Below the pieces are notes generated by a model. It made no database searches, was not told where the DNA came from, and saw only the letters and a program-made list of their open reading frames with translations. This document shows positions 9,452 through 18,500 of a DNA stretch of 64,000 nucleotides, piece by piece. The stretch is from Caecitellus pseudoparvulus (lineage: Eukaryota; Bigyra: Bicosoecida). A program made the translations under genes and the position numbers. Position 1 is the first letter of the stretch; each line of letters starts with the position of its first letter. The stretch lies in assembly GCA_965644315.1 (NCBI GenBank), contig CBFFRQ010000092.1:1-64000 (forward strand). The letters are read 5' to 3'.

Positions 9452-11089
9452 GCCGGGCGTACTTCTCCACGTGCCCTCCGCGCGGCAAGGTGCCTGACAG
9501 GGCGTGGGCCCATGTGACCTCAGAGGGGGCCTCACCGCCGTCCACTCGCCAGATGAGGAGCAACGCCACCACCGCGCCCAGCGCCATGGCGGCCGCAGCT
9601 GCCGTGTACGCCCCCGCAAAGCAGTGCACACCGTGGCACAAGCGCACCTCTGTCCCGTCTGGCTCTGTCCCTGACGTCTCGTGGGGTGCCTGCACCGCAG
9701 AGGCAATGGCCGTGAAGGCCACGGAGCCGATGCCCACGGCTGAGTTGAGGGCTGTGAAGGCGGTCCCGGCGCCTGTCGCGTCAAACCAGGAGTGCGCCAC
9801 GACTGGCCACGTGAAAATGAGGCCCTCCCCTGCTCCGACGAGGCCGGAGCCCAGCAGGAGCCGTGTCCGCGCTGCTGGACAGATGGAGCCCGAGGCACAG
9901 TCTGCTAGGGAGGGCGGGGTGGACGCGAAGATGGCCATGGCAACGATGCCGATGGCGCAGCCCACCACCTGCACCCACAAGCGCGAGTGCCCTCGCGCGT
10001 GCAGGAGGTCGGACGCCGTGCCCCCCACCAGGCGGAAACCCACGTTGCAGACTGCGAACGTGACGACGCCAGTGGAGGTAAGGGCGGAGCTGTCCTTGGC
10101 CTGGGGCCCGGCGTCCCCCGTGGCGCCGGCCATGGCGTCCACGACGCTGCCCAGCGTGTTCACGAACATGAGGGCTGAGCCCAGGCCCAAGAACACTAGG
10201 AGCCACATGCCCAGGAACCCCGGTCGGGCCAGGGTCCGGAGGGTGTCCATGGTGGAGGCGGCAGGCAGCGGTGCGGGGGCGCCACGCCCCTGCTCGGGGT
10301 CTGTCTCGGCCTCGCGTGTCTGGTCGCCCATGGACACGGGCATGATGCCGGGGGGCGGCGTGCGCCCACACAGGCACTGGGTGCGGATGGCCAGCGAGGC
10401 GGCTGCTTTGGCCGCCAGGGCGAGGGCCATCACCACCAGCACCTGGAAGAACTCTGCGGGGTCTCCATGGAAGCCAGTGTGGTAGATGAAGGCGCAGACG
10501 GCAGCGGAGCCTGCGAAGCCCGCCAGCACCGTCCCCCCCACACGCCCCTTCCAGGCCGGGTTGGGCAGCAGCGCCACGGCAGCTGTCCAGGAAGACAGGA
10601 ACGCCAACACACAGCCATGCCCCAGCACGAGGAATGCAAAGGCTGCAATCCAGTCCTTGTTGGGCGGCGAGGCGACCACTGTGTGGTACAGTGTCGCGTA
10701 GCCGACGGCGATGAGCGCGCCAGCGCAGCCCAACCCCAGCGCAGCACCGAATCGGTCCACCAACCAGCCATTGTACACAGACACGTCTGCGGAGGGGGGA
10801 GGTGGGGAGCAAGGGGTGGCAGGGCGTGCAAGGGGCCAGTGCTGTCTCGGCACGCAGTGCTCGCTGGGCGAATGCACGAACATGTTCCTAGGTTCCCTGC
10901 AGCGCCCAGCAGCGGCACTGGGAGCTGGTGGCCGAAGCCAGCGCCTTTGAGGCCCTGCGCCACACTGGAAAACGCGTACAGCGAGCCGGCCGGGAGCTGC
11001 ATGGTGATGAGGCCCATAAGTACAAGTAGGTAGCCACACAGGTCCATCGGGGACTGCTTGGCAGGGCCGCTAGGGCCAGGGGATGCCAT
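9327..11089 (-). CDS. Major facilitator superfamily transporter, nodulin-like/monocarboxylate-like
   Basis: Minus-strand exons 11089..10882 and 10786..9327 give 555 residues. The intron opens GTTCGTGC and closes CTCCGCAG. Splicing restores the loop GNLGTYVSVYNGWLVDRFGA, the TM2-TM3 signature (G-x-D-R-F/R-G) of MFS carriers. About 12 hydrophobic segments follow, split by a central cytoplasmic loop rich in acidic and Pro residues (QTREAETDPEQGRGAPAP). The second half begins FLGMWLLVFLGLGSALMFVNTLGSV, typical of the nodulin-like subgroup found in plants, algae and protists. The substrate is unknown; small organic anions or nucleobases are possibilities for the wider family. The frame is open upstream to another ATG near 11308. 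The C-terminal tail overlaps the RluA gene on the other strand. Confidence 0.85.
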
Positions 11090-11527
11090 GGCAACTGTTG
11101 CTGTCAACTTCCGCAAGGAATACCCCGACAAGCACCCCTCCCACTCCACAGCCTGACCAGCCGCAGGCAAGACAGGGGCGGAGAGGTATCCAGCTTGAAT
11201 GTACGAGGATCGAGGGGGGTGAAGTACGGCGGCGGATTTGGCTGGCGCCGTGGATTGAGGCGCTTGCAATTCCACCCACACGGACTTGAAGCGCGGCCCG
11301 TCAGCCATGTCGGTGCACGGGCCAAATTGCTTGGCCTGCAGCGCACCTGTGAAGGGAATGTGTAATCCAGAGCTGGATTCGTTTCCGTGGGTGCCTTGTG
11401 GACGTGTCGTGTGGCAGCGACAGCCGGGCAGAAGGCCGCAAACTCTGCGGTATTTGCTTGGTACACCACCGCCCTTTCGGGAGAGCTCCAGCGCCCGGGG
11501 CCCGCTCCAGGCACAGTCAGCGGCGCC
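11090..11527. promoter_or_regulatory. Divergent intergenic region
   Basis: This 438 bp gap lies between the MFS gene (minus) and the Prp28 helicase gene (plus). Both frames are open into it, so either start could lie further upstream; the chosen ATGs are those next to recognisable protein sequence. No other feature is seen. Confidence 0.35.
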
Positions 11528-13987
11528 ATGGAGGACGCCGAGGTAGAGGAAGCGCTCCGCATCGCGAAGATTGCTCGGAGGGCAGAGCGGCGGGCTGAGG
11601 AACGTGCCAAAGCCAGAGCGAAAGTCCGCAAGCGCAGTGCAGTGGGCACGGCTGCCACCTCGGCGAGCGGCGGCATCACCTTCATGACCAAGGCCCAGCG
11701 TGAGGCAGCAGCTCTGGAGCGTCTGAAGGCAGAGCGCAGCCAGACCACTCTGCGTCCTCAGGCTGTCATGCCCGCACCTGCACCTGCGACTGCGCCTGCT
11801 GGTGTGGGCGGCGGGCGCGAGGCTGGCGAGGTGGTGCCACAGCGTGAGCGCCACCAGCCAGCGCGAGAGGCACCCGACGACCGTGACAGGAGGTGGTCAG
11901 AGCGCCGTGGTGGGCGTGACGGCTCTTGGCGGCGGGGCGCTGATGAGCATTGGCGCTCCGAGCGCGGGCGTGGCGACCACCCTCCCCCCTCCCGAGGCGA
12001 CCGCTACGAGCCCAGTGGTGGGCGCTACGACCGGCACAGCGGCGGGGACAGGAGGGGTGGCCGGGATGATACGTGGGATCGGCGGGAGCAGGGGCGGGCG
12101 CGGTCCCCACCCCCCACTCGCGCACCCCCCCCCGCCCAGGCGCCAGCCCCCCCCTCCGGACCTGGCGACATGTTCACCACGGCGCGGTCGCGGGAGGAGG
12201 AGCTGGAGGCGCTGAAGGCCCAGTACCTGGGGCAGAGGGGCGGCAGCCGCAAGCCTGCGCGCAAGAAGGAGAAGGCGAAGCGTGGCTTCCGGGCCGACTG
12301 GAACGCAGCAGACGACACGGCGGACACGACGAACCCCCTGTACACGGCACGCATGGCGCCCAGCCTCATGTTCGGGCGAGGCACTGTGGCGGGGGCGGAC
12401 GAGGAGGAACAGTTCTCCAAGAACACCTTCCTCTCCACCGTCCTGCAGCGGCGCATGGCGGAGTCACAGGCGCTAATGGCGGAGTCACAGGCTGCCCGGC
12501 AGGCAGGCGAGCAGGCGTCCCAAGCCACAGCGGCTGCCGTGGCCGCCGCCGCTGCAGAGTCGAGGCAGGATGACGCCCTGGAGCGCAGCCACTGGAGCGA
12601 GAAGCCGCTGAGCAGCATGACCAGCCGCGACTGGCGCATCATGCGAGAGGACTTTGACATCCGGGTGAAGGGCGGCAAAGCGCTGTTCCCCCTGCGCACC
12701 TGGGAGGAGGGGCACCTGGACCCCGCCGTCATGCAGGCGGTGCGGGAGATGGGGTACGCGGAGCCCTCTGCCATCCAGCGCCAGGCCATCCCGTACGGCC
12801 TGCAGTTCCGGGACCTCATCGGCGTGGCGGAGACGGGGTCCGGCAAGACCGCCGCCTTCATCATCCCCATGCTGCACTACATCATGTCCCTGCCACGGGC
12901 CGCCCGGGACCGCACGCCGACGCACGGACCCCACTGCCTGGTCATGGCGCCCACACGCGAGCTGGCGCAGCAGATCGAGAAAGAGGCCATCAAGCTGGCG
13001 CGTTTCACGGACCTGCGCAGCGTGTCCGTGGTGGGCGGCCTGAACATCGAGGAGCAGGGGCTGAAGATCCGGCAGGGCGCAGACCTGGTCATCGGCACGC
13101 CCGGCCGCCTGATCGACACGGTGGAGCACTCGTTCCTCATGCTGGCGCAGTGCAAGTACATTGTGCTGGACGAGGCCGACCGCATGATCGACCTGGGCTT
13201 CGAGCCGCAGGTCAAGGCCATCCTGGGCGCCATGCAGAGCCAGGCGGCAGGCACAGCAGAGGTGCCTGGTGCGGCGTCCCTCTCCGACGCCGTGACGGGG
13301 GGCGCAGCGCGGCATGAGGAGGGGGCGCCACGGGGGCACAAGGATGAGGGGCGCGTCACCATCATGTTCAGCGCCACCATGCCGCCGGAGGTGCTGTCCA
13401 TCGCCAAGCAGTACATGCGCAGCCCCATCACGGTGGAGATCGGCGACCAGCAGTCGGGCAAGAACAAGCGCATCAAGCAGCGCGTCATCTACACGACAGA
13501 GGGCGGCAAGGCCCGTCAGCTGACCACCCTGCTGCCTCGCATCCGCAAACCCGCCATCGTCTTCGTCAACGCCAAGGCGCAGACAGAGAGCGTCGCTCGC
13601 ATCTGCGACAGCGCTGGCTTCCCAGCCGTTGTCCTCACAGGCGCCAAGACGCAAGAGCAGCGAGAGGGGGCACTGGACGCCTTCCGGCGCGGCGAGGTGC
13701 CCATCCTGGTGGCCACGGGCGTGGCAGAGCGTGGGCTGGACATTCCCGACGTCGCGCACGTCGTCAACTACGACCTGCCCTCCGAGATCGACCGGTACAA
13801 CCACCGCATCGGGCGCACGGGGCGCGCCGGCAAGTCTGGCGAAGCCACCTCCTTCTTCACAGACGGGGACGGCAAGGTGCTGTGGGACCTGCGGCAGTAC
13901 CTGCGTGCCACAGGCAACGAAGTGCCCAAGGAGCTGGACCGGCACTCGGCGGCGCAGGACCCGCTGGACGGCGCCATCTTCAAGTAG
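11528..13987 (+). CDS. PRP28: DEAD-box splicing helicase Prp28 (DDX23)
   Basis: A single exon encodes 819 residues. The N-terminal ~210 residues are Arg/Asp/Glu-rich like the RS-type tail of DDX23. Next comes the Prp28-specific block GFRADWNAADDTADTTNPLY and the segment KPLSSMTSRDWRIMREDFDI. The helicase core is complete: Q-motif region (PSAIQRQAIPYGLQ), motif I AETGSGKTAAF (near residue 435), PTRELAQQIE, DEAD in VLDEADRMIDLGF (near 548), SAT in MFSATMPPEVL, and HRIGRTGRAGKSG near 758. A ~45-residue insertion between motifs II and III (GTAEVPGAASLSDAVTGG and on) also occurs in Prp28 orthologues. It drives exchange of U1 for U6 at the 5' splice site before the first catalytic step. It fits the intron-rich nature of this genome. 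Its stop is only 18 bp from the converging coiled-coil gene. Confidence 0.95.
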   Translation: MEDAEVEEALRIAKIARRAERRAEERAKARAKVRKRSAVGTAATSASGGITFMTKAQREAAALERLKAERSQTTLRPQAVMPAPAPATAPAGVGGGREAGEVVPQRERHQPAREAPDDRDRRWSERRGGRDGSWRRGADEHWRSERGRGDHPPPSRGDRYEPSGGRYDRHSGGDRRGGRDDTWDRREQGRARSPPPTRAPPPAQAPAPPSGPGDMFTTARSREEELEALKAQYLGQRGGSRKPARKKEKAKRGFRADWNAADDTADTTNPLYTARMAPSLMFGRGTVAGADEEEQFSKNTFLSTVLQRRMAESQALMAESQAARQAGEQASQATAAAVAAAAAESRQDDALERSHWSEKPLSSMTSRDWRIMREDFDIRVKGGKALFPLRTWEEGHLDPAVMQAVREMGYAEPSAIQRQAIPYGLQFRDLIGVAETGSGKTAAFIIPMLHYIMSLPRAARDRTPTHGPHCLVMAPTRELAQQIEKEAIKLARFTDLRSVSVVGGLNIEEQGLKIRQGADLVIGTPGRLIDTVEHSFLMLAQCKYIVLDEADRMIDLGFEPQVKAILGAMQSQAAGTAEVPGAASLSDAVTGGAARHEEGAPRGHKDEGRVTIMFSATMPPEVLSIAKQYMRSPITVEIGDQQSGKNKRIKQRVIYTTEGGKARQLTTLLPRIRKPAIVFVNAKAQTESVARICDSAGFPAVVLTGAKTQEQREGALDAFRRGEVPILVATGVAERGLDIPDVAHVVNYDLPSEIDRYNHRIGRTGRAGKSGEATSFFTDGDGKVLWDLRQYLRATGNEVPKELDRHSAAQDPLDGAIFK

Positions 13988-14005
13988 CTCTGGGTGTTGG
14001 CGGGG

Positions 14006-16324
14006 TCATCGCTGGCCACGCCGCCGCACTCCCTTGTCACGCGCCAAGCGGCCACCCCCTGCAGTCCACATGCCCTCTGCGGCAGAGGCTGGTGCTGGGT
14101 GAGGCGCCGTGGAGCTCCCTGCGTGGGGTGATCGAGCGCTTGTGGGGGCTGGTGCGGAGGCGTGTGCGGCGGCCTGGTCGCTGATGTCAGCTGCTTTCAG
14201 GGGGGGCAAGTCAAGCCGCACACGCAAGTCATTCAGCTGGTCCAGCAAGAATGTACGCTCCAAACACTCCCGGTGCACAATGCCTTCCAAATGCTCCACA
14301 CGACTGCTCTGCTCCCTGGCTTGTGTCTGCGCCTTGATCAGCTGCTCCTGAACGTCGGCACTGGCGGCATTTGAAGCCAGCAGCTCCTTCGCCTGAGCTG
14401 CTGCCGCGTCTGCCCGCGCACGCTCCGACGTCACCTGCGCCCGGAGCTCGGCCATTTCCAGCACTGCGTGATTCTGTGAAGCAATAGGTATGTGTATCGT
14501 GCTACATGGCCCCCCTGCGCGTGCGCTGAAGTGTGTCGCGTACCCGTTCTTCTGCCACTTGCTGCGTTTCTGCGCGCGCCGCAGCCAGCTGAGCCTCCAG
14601 CTCAGCTGCCGCCCCGCTCTCAGCAGCATCCACTGCTGACGTCATTTCCCGTGTCATCACACTCAGCTGTTGCTGCATGATGGATGCAGATGCCTGCGCA
14701 GCTGCTGCGGCGCGGTCTGCGTCCTCTGCACGTTGGCGGGCGGCGCTGCACTGCTGCTGAGACTCCGCCAGCTGGCCTGCAAGGGACTCGACGCGGGCTT
14801 GCAGCGCTTCCGCGGCAGACTTCTGAGAGGCAGCGTCGGTGGAATTCTGCGACGCGGCGGCTTTTGCAGCAGCCAGCGCACTTTCGGCAGCTTGCGCCCG
14901 CGCCTCCACGTCAGCAACCTTGCTCTGCCAAGCCGTGCGAATAGCCACGACGGCATCGTCTTGCTCCGTCTGTGCTCGTGCAGCGGCCTTCTGCACCTCA
15001 GCCTTGTGCCGTGTATGGGCCGAGGTCAGGCGAGCCTGCAAGTCAGCGACTTGGGCGCCGAGCGCCTCTGCCCGTTGCAGCGCAGCATCCCGCTCACTGG
15101 CCGCCTCTGCAGCTGCCTTTGCCGCGCCCTCTTGCGTCTGTGCTGCCTCGGCTGCCTGCCGTTTCTGTGCCTGCAGCTCGGTTGCGTGTTGCTCCCGCAG
15201 CTTCTGCAGCCCCGTCTGCCACTGAGCCTGTGCATCTGCAAGGCGCCGCTCAAGGCTAGAGGCCTCAGCTGCACGGGCCGCAGCCATATCTGCCAGTTGT
15301 TTTCGCAAGCTTTCAGCGTCTGCACGGTGTTTCTGCAGCTCCGCGGTGATTTCCTGCGCGTGTGTGCGGAGCAGGGGCAGTGACATGCCGCCAGCACGCT
15401 GCCTGCAGCACAGGCAAGCGCCCCACACGTACCTCTTGCCTAACTGATGTTGCATCGGCCTTGCGCTGGAACTCATCCACGCGTTGTGCCAGCGCTTCTG
15501 CGCGGCGGGCCTGGGGGCGCAGGCGCTCCACCTCAGCCTCAGCAGCCGCCCTGGCCTGCTCAGCTTCCGAGCACTCCTTCGCGATGCGAGCTGCCGTGTG
15601 CTCCACCACCCTTGAACCGGCTCGTTGGACGGACGCGGAGGCCTGTGTGAGGAAGTCGCTGAACGCAGCAAAGTCAGCCTGCGTACTGTCTCGCAGTGCC
15701 TGCCGCGTGGGGCCCCAAGCCGTCGCGAAGGACTGCACCGTCTCGGCGCACTGCTGCACCATACTGGCACGCTCATGTGCCTCGTCCACCGCATCTTGCA
15801 GCTGCGCCACTTCCTGCCCCAGCCGCTGAGCCTCGCCAGCCTCGCGGCGGAGTGACAGCAGCTGGCCGGCCTGGCTTTCCAGCTGTTGCTCCAGGTCTTG
15901 AATGCGACTGATCTTGTCCTTCCACGACTCCATCTTTGCCTCTGCATCCAGCATCCGCGCCTCCATTTCCTGCGAAGCGAAGGGGCACCGTGGGCTGTGT
16001 TGTGGCGGCGTTTCGCACTGCGTAACGCCAGAAACGCCCGCTCCTCACCTTCATCTCCGAGTACACCAAGAAGGACACCCCACACACGTCACAGACTGTA
16101 TCACCCTTTTCCGCATCTTGGAGCTCCTGGGGGAGCTCGGAGCGGCCAGGGCCTCCTCGCAGCTGCTCAGAGGCTGTGATGGTGCGTCTCTGGCGCTGCT
16201 GCCCAGAGGAAGAAGACCCACTCGCACCATCGTCCGCCTCCTCGTCACCCACAAACTCAGCAGCCTCCGCTAGCACTGCGTCTAGGTCATCCATCGCACT
16301 GACAGCGTGCCTGGTGGCCGCCAT
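14006..16324 (-). CDS. Long coiled-coil protein (4 exons)
   Basis: Minus-strand exons 16324..16049, 15969..15433, 15353..14544 and 14473..14006 keep frame throughout and give 696 residues. Donors are GTGAGG, GTACGT and GTACGC; acceptors TTCGCAG, GCGCAG and TTCACAG. The N-terminus is acidic and Ser-rich (EEADDGASGSSSSGQQ) and contains one CxxC pair in GDTVCDVCGVSFLVYSEMK, too few ligands for a normal zinc finger. From residue ~90 to ~600 it is nearly continuous Ala/Glu/Gln coiled coil with heptad leucines. A short conserved-looking helix (HRECLERTFLLDQLNDLRVRL) precedes a disordered C-terminus. A structural or cytoskeletal scaffold role is likely. No orthologue is recognised. Confidence 0.8.
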
Positions 16325-16786
16325 GGTGCAGGGGCAGCACCTTCCCACCGCGCACAGCTCGCTCAATGAATCCTTCGCCTCTTGCCCGAAGTGAGCTTTG
16401 GAGTCCTTGGCAGCGAGCACCAGCCTGTGCGTGGGATGCCACGGAGGCAACTGGAAGCACACGCCCGCCTTGGACTCAGTGCTGGCATGCGTAGTTTGGC
16501 GCAGGCATCTCATGCGTGTCCGGCGCCGCTCGTTTGGGTGAATGGTTCAAGGGGGCATTCGGCCCCTCCCATCCAGACACCCAGATGACCTGGACGAGGC
16601 CTTCGGCCAGTTCTTGCCCCCCCCTCAAGGGCCTCAATAAGTGACATCTTTTGGTCCATCACAGCGCATTGTAGGGGAAGAACTATCTAGTTGAGTCAAA
16701 GCACAGAGGATCAACGTGTATTCGGGAGGATTCCTGGAGCGGGGGTCTCCCACACGGCGCCCATCCTCATTTAAAGACAACACGAC
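16325..16786. other. Intergenic region, lower GC
   Basis: This 462 bp stretch follows the coiled-coil gene start. It contains a lower-GC patch (16620-16790, for example TGACATCTTTTGGTCC and CTCATTTAAAGACAACACG). I compared it by eye with conserved spliceosomal RNA and tRNA motifs and found no convincing match. It probably holds the promoter of the minus-strand coiled-coil gene. Confidence 0.35.
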
Positions 16787-18500
16787 ATGTTAGAGGGGGG
16801 TGATGGATCAGCTGTGGTTCTTGTACGTGAGGGTATGCAGGAGGCGCAGGCGAGTGACGCGGCCTCGGCAGCCATGCGACACGCCCAGCACTTGGAGGAA
16901 GACCCCGCAGCGGCGGATGGTGGTGATGGTGATGGGAGTGACGTGGAGGATGCCGCGGCGACAGAGGGGAGCAGTCTGGCGTTGATGGGTGCGGCAAGTG
17001 GATCGGGACAGACCAGTGCGCCTGACACTGCACGTGCCGTGCCGAGTGGAGTGGCGAGTGGCGGGTGGGAGATGGAGGGCTAGAACAGGGATGTCAGTGT
17101 TGGTGGGGATGTGAACAGGTGGGGGCGCGTGGTGACGCTTGCCGTGGCTGCGCGGCGTGCGACTCAGGCACAGGCCCGCAAGGCTGCCGCAGCCCTGCCG
17201 TGGGACACGGCGTACTACGCCTGCACCCTCCTGCAGCGCCTGTGGAAGGCACATCCCCGTGTGCTGAGTGAGTCAGCGGCCGGTGACAGTGGCAGTGGTA
17301 GTGCGCCTGCCAGCGGCACGAAGCGGCGGCGCAAGGCAGGGAAGGCGCAAGAGTCAGACGCCACCACCACTGCTGCCACGCTGCACAGTGCACTGTGGAC
17401 GTCTCCACATGCCCTGACCGATATCATGGTGTTTCCCACACGTGGAAGCCGGCGGCAGCGGCCAGGTGGCCGGGCGCCGTCCTGAACACCGTGGCAGTGG
17501 CGAGCGTGGGGAGCTGCCCCCCACCGCCTGGCGTGGCGGCGTGGCTGGCTGGGGATGAGCGCCTGTTCGCCCTGGCCCGGGCAGTCTGTTTGCAGCTGGC
17601 GGACGGGACGCTGAGCAGGGAGCAGGGCGCGGCTTTGGCGCGGGTGCTGATGTTAACGGCGGTGGGGCTGTCCGCCACGACGCCGCCCAGCTCCCGCAAA
17701 ACCATCCCGCCCCACCTCGCCGAGCGCACTGCTCGCTTGGCCGGCAAGTCCACCCTGCTCGTGGGTGGTGTGGAGGTGGTGGGCGGCAAGGCGGTGCAGC
17801 GGCACAGCCCGCAGCCTTCCACACACACCGCCCACGACGACGGAGGTGCGCGGGTCCCGCTGTTCTGGCTGCTGCAGCGCCTCAGCAACACGGCAGTGCA
17901 GCAGGGTGGGCCAGCGGCCACCACGGCGCTGAACGTGTTCGGGGCCATGGCTGGGCACTTGCCTCAGGCAGACCTGCAGCGCTACGTGGTGCCGGTGGCG
18001 CGGGCAGTGTTCCGCACTGTGCAGGCGGCAGAGCACGTGGCCAGTGACCCCGCCTGGCCGACGCGCCATCCTGGTCAGAGCAAGGCCAGCAGGCAGCCGC
18101 TGCAGCAGAGGCAGGCGCATTGGCGTCGGAGGTCATGGAGGCTGTGCAGGGTGCCATGGGTGCAAATGTGTTCCTGACGGCTTACGACGGCGAGCGGCGG
18201 GCCAGGGCAGCAGCGAAGGAGCGGCGGGCGAAGCAGATGGCGCAGGAGGCGGTGGTGATGCCTGCAGAAACTGCAGGGTGTCGGAGGGGGAGGGCGCAGG
18301 CGAAGAAGCGGCACGTGGCGAAGCGCACGAACAAGGTGGAGGTGGGGCGAGGCGGTGGTGGGAAGGGCAGGGAGCAGGGGAGGGAGGAGTATGAGGCGTT
18401 GGTGTGTGGTGTTCGGAGAGAAGAGCAATGCAGGTTTGGGAGCGAGGGGTGTGTGGGGATGGAAGGTATGGTGAGGTACTTTGTCGGGTGTGCAAGGTAG
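16787..18500 (+). pseudogene. UTP20: Decayed C-terminal fragment of a UTP20-like gene (left copy)
   Basis: Three frames read in succession give one protein-like sequence. 17111-17430 encodes a helical-repeat segment ending in an alignable MVFP. The frame then shifts by one base within TTTCCCACACG, and GAVLNTVAVASVG, GVAAWLAGDERLF, LLQRLSNTAV and ALNVFGAMAGHLPQADLQRYVVP follow. A second one-base shift occurs in GTGACCCCGCC near 18050, after which EVMEAVQGAMGANVFLTAYDGERRARA and a Lys/Arg-rich tail continue to 18500. The helical repeats plus a basic tail with an EVM..V...VG...F..AY signature resemble the C-terminus of UTP20, a large U3 snoRNP/90S pre-ribosome factor. The N-terminal ~2,000 residues are absent. 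16787-17083 is an acidic ORF that may be an upstream remnant. The inverted partner lies at 57303-58462. Identification as UTP20 is from motif memory, not alignment. Confidence 0.6.

Noticed and set aside
16640-16790. Possible spliceosomal or other small RNA gene in a lower-GC gap
   Set aside because: No conserved U1, U2, U4, U5 or U6 sequence blocks were recognised by eye; a covariance-model search would be decisive.
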